Positions 55,901 through 64,000 of a stretch of 64,000 nucleotides of DNA are shown piece by piece. The translations under genes and the position numbers were made by a program. Where the stretch lies: contig JAVUNC010000019.1 of the NCBI GenBank assembly GCA_032173965.1, forward strand, positions 14,314,234 to 14,378,233, read 5' to 3'. The notes below the pieces were generated by a model, which made no database searches, had not been told where the DNA came from, and worked only from the letters and a program-made list of their open reading frames with translations. Every line of letters starts with the position of its first letter. The first letter of the stretch is position 1. This DNA is from Sitta carolinensis. Its lineage: Eukaryota; Chordata; Aves; Passeriformes; Sittidae.

Positions 55901-58442
55901 CAGTGACAGCAGGCCTGAGTGTCCCTATGGAACAGCTTGTTACAGGTGAGGAGCACTGTGCAAAGTGCCTTTTCTCCTTCACAGGTTAAAGGCCTTCTCC
56001 CCTGCAGTTGCAGAATGACAGTAGAATAATGACTAATTCTTGAAACTAACTTTGACTGTAGCCTTCCAAAATTTACTGTGGTCAGACTGCTACCCTTAAA
56101 GCAACCGAGTCTGTGCATACTTTTAACATTGACACAGTAAAAATCACTATTTTGGTAATAATATCAGCTCTCAGAGATGAAAACTTGACTATTCAAAGAG
56201 CCTATTCAGCGACCTGGAGATCAACACTGTGTCTCTTTTCAACATTCAGTAAATTGTTCTTTTTTATAAACAATTTATTGTTACATGTTGGTCTGTAACT
56301 TTTAATTTAAATTTTGATAATGTATTTGTTGAGATTTTATACAAAAACTATTTTAATCAGTAATTGATTTGTTACAAAGCGTAATTGAGGTAACAGCAAT
56401 AAAATCCAGTTTATGGTTGACTGCTGTTTCTTTTGAGCACTGTTGATTTTCTTCAAATTATTGTTGTATTCCATTTGTTTTTCAGTATCTAGGTTTTACA
56501 TATTTAGCAGACTTTATGGTTATCACAATGGACAAGAAGATATACTTTGAGGCAATAGCATTTCTATGGGAGCATATTGAAACTGGTGTCTGCTGTTAAA
56601 GATTGTTTCCACACAGAAACATTTTCTCCTGGAAGGTGTGGTTGTTCTAAAAATCATGGTCTCCATGGATTGTAATAAAATGAGGACAGCTCTTGGGAAG
56701 AAGCCTTGGTGATACTCAGCTAATGCACAAAAAGTAGTTCTCTTAAAAGCACCTATGAGATGAATTTCCCATCTCAGGTTGAACAGGTGTAGGCTTATAT
56801 CAGAAATGAAATTGCCAACATACTTTTCTGAAGTACAATGGATACTATATCTAAACCCCAAACTACTTCTTCCAGATAAGACAAGCTCTGTATTGCATTA
56901 GTTAATAATTTCTTAATCTCTGTTTCACTCTTTGGGGATAGAGGAAAGAAGGCAGCCACGAAAAATTGATTTTTCTTTTGATGAAGCAACTGATATAATT
57001 TGAAGGGGATTTTCTGTTAATTTTTTTGGCTATTCCTTGACTGATCTAAATGCTGTGCCTTGAAAATTATCCATAAAATACCAGGGAATTCTGCACATAT
57101 TTAATGTGGAACAAGGTGATGAAGTCAGGCTTTTACTGTTTTCTTTGCAGGAAGAACCCCCAGCACAAGCTGGAATACAAGCACACTGCACCTCCAGGTG
57201 AGCCAATTTGTTCAATATTACATCGATATTACAGAATCACAGAAAAATCTGAATTGGAAGGGACCCACAAAGACTATCAAGTCCATCTCAATAAAATGCT
57301 TTAATCTCCCTGTAGGGAGTAAAGTTGCATTTATAGCTCCCTCTGTATTAGGATTTTTTTCCTATGATTTTTTTTAATTAGAAATTCTCAGGTAAGATAC
57401 AATTTTAAAGTGTTCTGATGCGCTAAACAAAACTGCAACCATATCTGTCATCTTTTTGTGTTGCTTTCTTTTTACCAGTGGTTTTCTTACTGTGGGAACT
57501 AATTTTTGCATGTATGTTCACTTGAGGCCTGGAGGGAATATAACTAAAACTGAATTTGAGTTCCTAATCTAACACCTCATAGTCTTTTTATAGTCCAGTA
57601 ACTTGATTTGATGAAAAAACACAGGGAAATGTACTGTTTACATTTTGTCTGCTCTTAAAGAATTGAAAGAGATACTTCTTGATTTTACTTTTTTGGGGTG
57701 TTTTCTCTTGATTATTGGATTGGAGTTTTTCCACAGGAAATCCTAAAGCAATAAACAGTATTTTAGAGCAGAACACTTACAAAAGTGTCACGCTTAACTG
57801 TAGTCTGAGGCTCCTGGGCCTGAAGTTTCTGAGTTTCTAGGCTCAGTTTCTTCATGGTGTTTTGGTTCAGGAAGACCTTGTGTTCTCACAGGCTTGGCAT
57901 AAACATCACAAGTGTTATTGTAACAAGAGTGATGTTTTGGATTCCTCTCTGTGGGATGGACTTCTCTCTGTCTTTCAGTTTTGGGCCAATGGGATGAAGA
58001 GTTCTGGCACTCTTCTGAGCAATGAGATGGCCTGCTCGAGAAGCTCTATAAAGGGGGTCAGTCTTTGAATAAAAAAGAGTCAGATTCAGTTTTTATAACA
58101 AGCTCTCATGTCATCTTTTCATCGCCCACAGCGACACTTAACTGTGTGGGCTCTGGGAGGGATCTTGACCTCTACATCCATTGGTCATGAATACATGACA
58201 TTTTTATCCCTACAGAAAAAAGGGCTGTGGGGAGAGATGGTGTCAGTGGTGGTGAAGCCAATGCATGTGACTTCAGTGACAGCTTTATAGAGGAGGAGGA
58301 GGAGGAGTGTGAACCTACTGATGAAGACTCAGACTGGCAACCAAGTTCAGAAGAAAAGGATAATGAAGATGTTGAGGCACAAGAGGTACAAGAAACATGT
58401 AGATTTGTTAGGAGCAAAAAACAGCTGCTCAGAACAGCCTAA
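46800..58442 (+). CDS. APLF: Aprataxin and PNKP like factor (APLF), 5' end not found
   Basis: APLF is a nuclear DNA double-strand-break repair factor. It binds Ku and poly(ADP-ribose), supports XRCC4-ligase IV joining and acts as a histone chaperone. Seven coding exons are visible: 46800-46951, 47589-47715, 50079-50257, 52938-53317, 55820-55945, 57151-57197, 58216-58442 (1,238 nt, about 412 codons; human 511 aa). Motifs in order: Ku-binding RKRVLPSWML (human RKRILPTWML); PBZ finger 1 RTPCMYGSACYRKNPVHFQQ with FSH; PBZ finger 2 RPECPYGTACYRKNPQHKLE with YKH, all eight zinc ligands present; and an acidic tail, EEEEEECEPTDEDSDWQP, the histone-binding segment. Phases fit throughout and all introns are GT-AG. 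The first visible exon starts with two bases of a split codon, so at least one exon precedes it. The exons for the N-terminal FHA domain (about 100 aa in human, for XRCC1/XRCC4 binding) are not seen between the CpG island and 46800. Either they are lost or the assembly is incomplete here. Confidence 0.93.
46952..47588 (+). other. APLF: APLF intron A-B
   Basis: 0.64 kb, T-rich, no feature recognised. Confidence 0.7.
47589..47715 (+). CDS. APLF: APLF exon B (Ku-binding motif)
   Basis: 127 nt, VPLSNDNESKQSKSVRRKR followed by VLPSWMLESDLLVQR. Donor GTAGGT. The RKRVLPSWML block is the conserved peptide that docks on Ku80 in human APLF. Confidence 0.95.
47716..50078 (+). other. APLF: APLF intron B-C
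   Basis: 2.4 kb. A GC-richer stretch at 48280-48720 has overlapping open frames but no splice or family support. No repeats are identified with confidence. Confidence 0.7.
50079..50257 (+). CDS. APLF: APLF exon C
   Basis: 179 nt, basic/acidic low-complexity sequence SKKKKGQGSREGHTESLKSE through CPLIPVLSSQ. Acceptor TTTTATTCAAAG, donor GTAACT. It ends in phase 0, which fixes the acceptor of the next exon. Confidence 0.88.
50258..52937 (+). other. APLF: APLF intron C-D
   Basis: 2.7 kb. It contains a short AGT repeat near 51162-51176 and a CR1 3' end at 52770-52848, 90 bp before the next exon. Confidence 0.7.
52770..52848 (+). mobile_element. CR1 LINE 3'-end fragment
   Basis: 'gtctggaccagatgatcttt', 'caaggtcctttctaacctgg' and 'gctgttctatg' match the CR1 3' terminus in sense orientation. 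Confidence 0.8.
52938..53317 (+). CDS. APLF: APLF exon D (linker and first half of PBZ1)
   Basis: 380 nt from acceptor TTGTTCCACAG to donor GTAATG. It starts NTSGFPLETAMRDTEGSG; joining exon C gives SSQ|NTSG, which parallels human SSENTSAEQDTG. It ends QKRTPCMYGSACY plus two bases, i.e. the two cysteines of PBZ finger 1. The other AG, 20 bases upstream at 52917-52918, would shift the frame, so it is not the coding choice. Confidence 0.93.
53318..55819 (+). other. APLF: APLF intron D-E
   Basis: 2.5 kb AT-rich, no feature recognised. Confidence 0.7.
55820..55945 (+). CDS. APLF: APLF exon E (PBZ1 histidines to PBZ2 cysteines)
   Basis: 126 nt between acceptor CTTTTGCAG and donor GTGAGG. It encodes KNPVHFQQFSHPADDDYDAM, then RPECPYGTACY. 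It therefore joins the histidine half of finger 1 to the cysteine half of finger 2 and is a symmetric phase-2 exon. Confidence 0.95.
55946..57150 (+). other. APLF: APLF intron E-F
   Basis: 1.2 kb AT-rich, no feature recognised. Confidence 0.7.
57151..57197 (+). CDS. APLF: APLF exon F (second half of PBZ2)
   Basis: 47 nt, KNPQHKLEYKHTAPP plus split glutamate/arginine codon bases. Acceptor TTCTTTGCAG, donor GTGAGC. Supplies the two zinc-binding histidines of PBZ2. Confidence 0.94.
57228..57290 (-). mobile_element. CR1 LINE 3' end, antisense
   Basis: 'acagaatcacagaaaaatct' then 'gaattggaagggacccacaa' and 'agactatcaagtcc' is the reverse complement of the CR1 3' terminus. It begins only about 30 bases beyond the exon F donor. 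Confidence 0.85.
57798..57854. repeat. Partial inverted copy of the 11135-11214 foldback element
   Basis: 57 bases matching the reverse complement of the CNRIP1-intron element (one full 28-base arm, the 24-base centre and five bases of the second arm) with two mismatches. The second arm is then lost after CTTCA. Shared sequence at two loci shows this is a dispersed element, not a local accident. Confidence 0.85.
58216..58442 (+). CDS. APLF: APLF exon G (terminal, acidic tail)
   Basis: 227 nt including TAA at 58440-58442. It encodes KRAVGRDGVSGGEANACDFS, then DSFIEEEEEECEPTDEDSDW, and ends SKKQLLRTA. The acidic DSFI...PTDEDSDW block is the conserved histone-chaperone tail of APLF. Confidence 0.95.
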
Positions 58443-58583
58443 CAGCATTATGAATGTCCACTGTGGTTGTGTAAAAGCATGGTTGCACAAAGGAGAGGAA
58501 TTGTTTGAAATTTTTTTTTCTATTAAGTTTTAGACCCAGAGGATAAAGCTCTGAAAATTTTGGGATTTTTTTCTTCTTTTTTC

Positions 58584-58605
58584 TTTTTTTTTTTTTTTTT
58601 TTTTT
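58584..58605. repeat. T22 homopolymer
   Basis: An uninterrupted T run in the APLF 3' UTR, preceded by further T-rich sequence. Confidence 0.8.
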
Positions 58606-58978
58606 AACGCCATTGGTATCCTATATTTTGAAATACAATTTTAAAGGTTGTTAAAACTTTGTCTTCCTGTGCTTGAAAGAAATATTGGTGGTAGGAAAGC
58701 CTAAGCCATTTTTATTGTTGTTGAGTTAGTGCAGTTTTAAACTTCATTATTTTGCTTCTGTCTTTCCTAGGTGTTGTTTTGTTGTTTCTCTTCAGGTATA
58801 ATAGTTAAATACAGATTCTCTAAATCACTTGAGAACACCATCTCAGTGTACTGAACCACTTGATTGGCTCAACGATTATAGTGTTACTTGCTCTAAATAT
58901 AACTGTGCATCTTTCTGTGTACATCACTGGAACTGTGTCCAATTCTCAGCAAAGTCCTGATGACTGTATTTTTGCACA

Positions 58979-58984
58979 ATTAAA
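58979..58984 (+). promoter_or_regulatory. APLF: Candidate APLF polyadenylation signal
   Basis: ATTAAA about 540 bases past the stop, with a second ATTAAA ten bases on (58989-58994). A paired non-canonical signal is plausible; no canonical AATAAA is nearer. Confidence 0.35.
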
Positions 58985-58999
58985 CTTGATTAAACTTGT

Positions 59000-61900
59000 A
59001 ATATACAGTGGGAAAAGCATGTAGTCATGTGTGTGATTTCTAAAGACATCGTTGGAAGATCTTGCCCTTGTGTTCATCACTCCCCTGAGCGTGCTGGAAA
59101 GCAAGTTAAAAGGTTTTACTATGTTTTGGGACAGATGACTGGAGCCCTGTGAATTTGGCACCTTTTTTGTCAAAGTCCTGAAGTTCAGCAGGGGAAGCAT
59201 TCTTCTGTGTCTTCAAATATCTTCCAGCTGGTTTTATGGACTGTGTGGATGTGCCCTCTGTAACACCAATGCCCTGCATGCTGTGAAAGAAAGGGATTAC
59301 AGACAGCCTCACCCCTGACACGTCACAGTTGTTCTGATTACAAAAGAAGAGGAACAGCCTTGCTTTTGATGGGTCGAAGCTGTGACTAATTAAGATAGGT
59401 GTGATAAAAGGAGTGGGTTTAATAATAGCGATAATAATATTGAGATAACAAAAGGACAGTATTACCAGCACTCTGGGGTGCCTTTGTTGAACAGTCAAAG
59501 AGCATGACAAACAAAATCACTTAAACTGTGAGGTTATATTAACAAGCAGCTAAAAAGGAGTTATAATGTATACCATATCTAAATATCTATGATCACTGAC
59601 AACTTGAAAAAGCCAATACATAATGCAAAAGCAAACATTATTTAGTCATTTTTAACAAGAGGCTGGGCGCTGGCGGCAGATCTTGACCTCAGCTGCTGCC
59701 CGTTTCTACGTCAATAAACCTCATTGCACGAACACCCTTGGCACTTGGAAACTTCCAGTATTGGAGGGTAATCCTGGTCCTTACAGATTCTGCCGTAAGT
59801 GGAGTCGAGGAGGATTCTTTTCGATAGATTTCTCAGATAAAATCAAAGTGCAAGTGTGGCAATACTATATCTGAGAACTGTTTCTTGAAAAAGAAAGGAT
59901 ATAGACCCGGCTAGAGAGTGACAGAAAAGACTGCAGAGAGGGAAAATGACAGAGGAACAGAAGGTAGACAGCATCACCGCCACGCTGCAGGCGCGTCCCG
60001 CCGGCAGCTGCTCAAGAGGGAGCGGGGACGGAGCGAACGGAACGTGCGAGCAGCCCTCCCTCCGAGAAACAAGAAAATGACACGGGAATTGTAGCACATT
60101 AACTGCATCTGTGTGCTAAGCCTCCTCCCATAGCCCTTCTTCCCAGGCGTGCTTTCCCAGGTATCCGGGGGTCTCTTGCAGTCCAGTAGAGGAAGTTTTT
60201 CTCTCCCCTGATCGGCTGTCAGGCAGAGACCTGCCAGAGCCAGAGTCTTCCTCTGAAAGGAATGGGAGGGATGTGTCCTTACAAACAAACTGTGGGCCTG
60301 CATGTAGATAAAGCCAGATACTGATAGGGGAAAGAAGCAATGGAAGGAACCATAAATTCCAGAGGAATTCCACTATTGACACAGACTTATTCACTCAAGA
60401 CCTTATTAAATTCCCGGACTTAGAGAAAAAGAACAGAGATACAAAGGGGGTCTGTATAACGTGATTTGGGAAGTCTGTACCTCTCAAGTACCTCAGCTAA
60501 GGGGGAAAAAGAGAGGGAAATGCAGCTTTCCCTGGCAGTGTGTGTTATGGTGCAGCCTATAGGACAGGATCCTGACAGAGTGTATGAGAGCAAGATCTCT
60601 GAGTCTGAGAGACAAGAGTCTGTCGTGCCTTAGTTCTGCTTTTTCTGTTCAATGGTGTGTGTTTTTCTGCACGGGTGCTACGGAGTATTTAGGAAGGAGA
60701 TAGGCCAAGCACCCAGCGTGCATCACAGCCCTGCCAACACAGGGAGAGGGAAAATACAGACACTACAAGCATTGGAAAAGTGCCTGGGTACTCAGCTGTC
60801 AAAAGCCGAAACATCTCTTGCTACTTGTTGGAGTCATGGGTGTTGTAAGCCAGGATAGCTGCAGTTCTGGTGCTGGCAAGAGGCAGGAAGGGCCTTTGTC
60901 TGGGTTCTGCAGAGATGTTTTATTGCAGCCACGCGTGCCCAGAGTGCAGGGTGAAAGGCGAGGCTTGGGGAGAGGGTCCAGGTTCGAGTAAGGGGAAGGT
61001 CGGGCTGAGAGGGCCAGAGGGGCCAATGGTCAGGGGCTGGGGGCAGGGCAGAGGGGGGTGAGAGTGTGGGGGCCACTGGGGAAACGGGGCAGTGACCGAG
61101 GGACACAGGGACAGGGCTGACAGGGCTGGCTGAGGGAGCAGAGCAGGGGGAGCAGAGCAGGATATCCTGTGAGAGTAACAGGATGAGGATGCCTCTTGCA
61201 TCTCTCCAACTCGGGGAATGGCTCCCAGCGTCCACCAGCCTTCACGCATGGGAATCCTGGGAATACCTGCATGATGCCGTTCCCAAGGTGCTTGACGTGA
61301 GCTGATGCAGTTTGCGGCGACCCTGTGCTGCAGAGGCAGCAGCTGGAGGGTGCTGTTGCTGCAGGAGAGGCTCAGAGAAGGAACACAGCCCAGTCTTAGC
61401 TCCTGAACGAGTCAGTCAATCTCCAGGGAAATTGTCTGTGCTGGCTACTTCGATGTACGCTGGCCTGGGACCTTGCAGGTCATCCCCCTTTTCCTTTTGT
61501 AGAGGGACAATTGTTTTAATGACACCGCCTTTGCTTTCTCGGTGCCTGTTGCTGAGAATATCTGTTTTTTTTTTTTTCTCCTAATGTTCTCATTAGCCAT
61601 TTTGGGCCACCATTTTAGCTTCCAGGGTTTATCAGTGTGAAAGAGCAGTGACTGGATTTTACCCTCAAGTTATCCCTGGATAAGCTGCTGTAGAAGGAAG
61701 TGAGCCTATGGTTTTGGAGCTGTGCTGCAGGAGGACAGCTGAGCAGTGATCTGGTGTGGTAGCACCACGGTTTTGCATCTGGCAGTAAAACTTGGAGACA
61801 TGGTAGCATCTGGCTGATCCACTGCATGGTTATCTAAATGCTTCCAGAGGCTCTCAGGAGGATGCCTTGCTCCCACCCACTCCTCATTCATGGCACATCC

Positions 61901-63852
61901 CACAACTCAGCATGATGGAAAGAACCTTTATTGCAGCTGTTCCCCTAGAGCTTATAGTATGCAGTTGGTGGCCACAGAGGTCTTGGTGGAGTTTTTCCTG
62001 CCTTCCAGTAGGCAGGAGTTGTGCTGGAAAGGTCTGCTTCTCCTCTGAGACAGGTGCTGCCTCCTTCCCAGCTCATCCTTATCTTTCTCTGTTTTCCTGT
62101 GGCTCTTACAAGCAGAGCTCCAGGTAGGTGCAGTACATATTCAATTTCCTTTCTAAATGTTGTCCTTTAGTAAGTTGTGTGGGTACCAAAAAGCCTTTTT
62201 GTTCTTTTCTTCCTTGCATGGCTCACCTAAGCCCTAGGGAATGTGGGGTCTGGTCCTCTCCTTCAGCCCCTGCCCTGCCTGCTCCCCCCTACTGAGGGAG
62301 CCCCTTGGGTCACAGTCCTGCACACTTCAGGACTATTCACAGTAGTTTTTATGTCACTTGTGGTCCTCATGCAAGGCCCTGGGCCTCTGCTTTCTGGAGC
62401 TCAGTTGGGAGCAAATGGTGTCTCTGAAAATGCCCTGTTTTGGGCTGTTTGGAGCTGGTTCTGACACAGGCTAGAGGCAATGTGACTGCTTTGTGCTCGG
62501 ACCAGGGAACAGAATTGTCACCCTTCCTCAGTGGGAATCCTCCTCTCTCTGTGGCTGCTGCTCACAGCAAAGGCAGTTGAGGGCAAAGCAGGACTTCTCC
62601 TGCCCTATCCAGAAGTTCAGACAGCAACACTGCTTTGCTGCTAGGAGGACCTCAACATATCAAAAATACAGGAGTCCCAAGACCTAAACCCTCAGCAGGG
62701 GCTGTGGAGGATGCTGCTTTGGTACCCTGGGCAAGAACAGTGGTTAGGCCAGAGCACAAGAGCTGTCTTGGAACTCTCAGAGTGACTTCCAGAGTTTTAA
62801 AGCAATTATTGCCCCCAGATTTTGTTTAGTACTCTATTTCTTGGTGGAAGTTGAAGGGTTTTTTATTAACTCAGATGGAGTTAATAAATTAGCCTTGGAT
62901 GGGTTTCCCTAGTGTGGAAATTGTCAGTTGATTTTGTTGCACCAAACCCATGTTGGGAAAACAGGTGGAAGAAGTATCAGAACACTCTAATAACATGTAG
63001 TAATGCCAGCTAATCCCTAACAACTAGGGCAGGTTTCAGAGGATAAATATGGGAGCATAGTTTCAGAAGGAAACATGAGACTTCAGGTGAGATGACAAGA
63101 TTAAGCCTTTTGATGGTGAAATACTTCAGCTCTCTGGTCCTTTAAATTTCTGTGAAACAAATGGATTTAGTACTTAGCCCTTTTTAAAACTGACATTTTG
63201 AAGGATGATTTCAATCATCATTTTGCCTAACAACAAACGATGACATACTCTTCAACATATATTTAAGAGCAGCTAATGATGAGAGGCTTTGAACATTTTA
63301 AAGGATTTATATAAATATCCTTTTGCCCTTAAATTTACTTGGTCCATTTTTCTTCAGCAGGAATGGTATCATTCACACTACTCAGTTGGGTAAGAAAGTG
63401 ATAGCTAAGGGAAAAAGACAAAAGAAAATTCAGAATACTGATACTGGGGCCATGTTTTATTTGCAGGATTTGCTGCTCACTTTAAATTCACAAATAGTGG
63501 AGTTATTTACCAAAACCATTTACTCCAAAAGTAGGCACAACCACATACTTTAAAACAGGAAGCATTTGTCATCACAACAGAAAATATTTTGTTTCCATAC
63601 ACAGAAGTCCATGACACCTTATGTATAGTTGAAATGAGTAGGTATTACTGATACTGTCACCTGCTTTGTCACAATTATCAGATAAGAAACATCCAAACTG
63701 GAGTTGCACTAAATCAGAACAGTAAAGGAAGCACTGAGGAAGGAAAGCAGAATTCATCTAGAGTGTTGCCTCATATCTGAGCAGACAATAAGCCGCTCAA
63801 CTCAACCAGAGGCTGGCTTGCTGAAACTCAAGCCTGTCTTGCTCCCAGCAGG
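59000..63852. other. Intergenic region right of APLF
   Basis: No recognised genes. It contains a small LTR-like patch and a GC-rich block (59670-60070), and a moderately GC-rich stretch (60850-61400) with overlapping open frames on both strands that match nothing I know. PROKR1 is the next gene in human; its receptor exons are not visible here. Confidence 0.6.
59665..59880 (+). mobile_element. Possible LTR/retroelement remnant
   Basis: A GC-richer block (GGCTGGGCGCTGGCGGCAG) followed by CGTCAATAAACCTCATTGCA, the look of an LTR polyadenylation signal and R-U5, then GCCGTAAGTGG, a good splice donor as found in retroviral leaders. No TATA box, clear ends or target duplication were found. Weak call. 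Confidence 0.25.
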
Positions 63853-63924
63853 ATGGATCATCTTGGGATCTCCTTGGTATTTTGGATTCACTTATCCTTT
63901 ATGGTGAAGGTGCACACAGACTTG
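63853..63924 (+). CDS. Speculative first coding exon with signal-peptide-like sequence
   Basis: ATG at 63853 opens MDHLGISLVFWIHLSFMVK (hydrophobic core LGISLVFWIHLSFMV) and reaches TTG|GTAAGA, a good donor, in phase 0. The frame also stays open to a second possible donor, AAG|GTAAAC, near the window end. It could be the first exon of a secreted protein gene to the right, or chance. No family was recognised. Confidence 0.2.
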
Positions 63925-64000
63925 GTAAGATGTCTGGTTGGAGTTTTCCCACCCCCATGCTGTAGTTTTATATCGATTCCACTGATGAGCAAGGTAAACC

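Larger units (their letters stand above)
57198..58215 (+). other. APLF: APLF intron F-G
   Basis: 1.0 kb. It contains an antisense CR1 3' end (57228-57290) and the partial foldback-element copy (57798-57854). Confidence 0.75.

Noticed and set aside
60970..60995. GGTTCGAG, resembling a tRNA B box
   Set aside because: No matching A box at the right distance and no cloverleaf could be drawn.
60850..61400. Moderately GC-rich stretch with open frames on both strands
   Set aside because: Frames on opposite strands are equally open and Pro/Ser/Gly-rich, with no motif or splice pattern. Treated as composition.

Overview
The window is vertebrate nuclear DNA, most likely avian. It holds multi-exon genes with GT/AG introns, several 3' fragments of CR1-type LINEs, and a solo endogenous-retrovirus LTR. 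The gene order CNRIP1(-) - PLEK(+) - FBXO48(-) - APLF(+) matches the human 2p14 block. All four genes were assembled by hand from translated exons and splice signals. No bacterial, plasmid or CRISPR features are present, and I see no new multi-gene system.

Layout. 1-7.85 kb: intergenic AT-rich DNA with one CR1 3' end. 7.87-14.9 kb: CNRIP1 on the minus strand (3 coding exons, 162 aa), with its first exon in a CpG-rich promoter. 15.36-17.71 kb: a GC-rich minisatellite of about 70 units of ~34 bp, just upstream of the CNRIP1 start. It has no stop codon in several frames on both strands and creates false ORFs of 840-920 codons. 18-21.7 kb: intergenic. 21.85-34.43 kb: PLEK (pleckstrin) on the plus strand, complete in 9 coding exons (353 aa, PH-DEP-PH). 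34.4-43 kb: PLEK 3' UTR/downstream and intergenic DNA, with an LTR-like segment (about 36.8-37.3 kb) and a solo LTR (41,525-41,895) bounded by a perfect 6-bp target-site duplication. 43.4-45.1 kb: FBXO48 on the minus strand, 2 coding exons. 44.6-45.6 kb: a CpG island placed where a shared FBXO48/APLF promoter would be. 46.8-58.44 kb: APLF on the plus strand. The Ku-binding motif, both PBZ zinc fingers and the acidic histone-chaperone tail are present, but the exons for the N-terminal FHA domain cannot be found. 58.5-64 kb: mostly intergenic, with a small LTR-like/GC-rich patch and one speculative signal-peptide-like exon at the right edge.

The genes are independent neighbours, not a pathway: CNRIP1 binds the CB1 receptor tail, PLEK is the main protein kinase C substrate of platelets and leukocytes, FBXO48 is an SCF substrate adaptor and APLF acts in non-homologous end joining and histone handling. 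The observations most worth checking are (1) the missing FHA exons of APLF, (2) a perfect 28-bp-arm foldback element in CNRIP1 intron 2 with a partial inverted copy 46 kb away in an APLF intron, and (3) the long strand-asymmetric minisatellite next to the CNRIP1 promoter.
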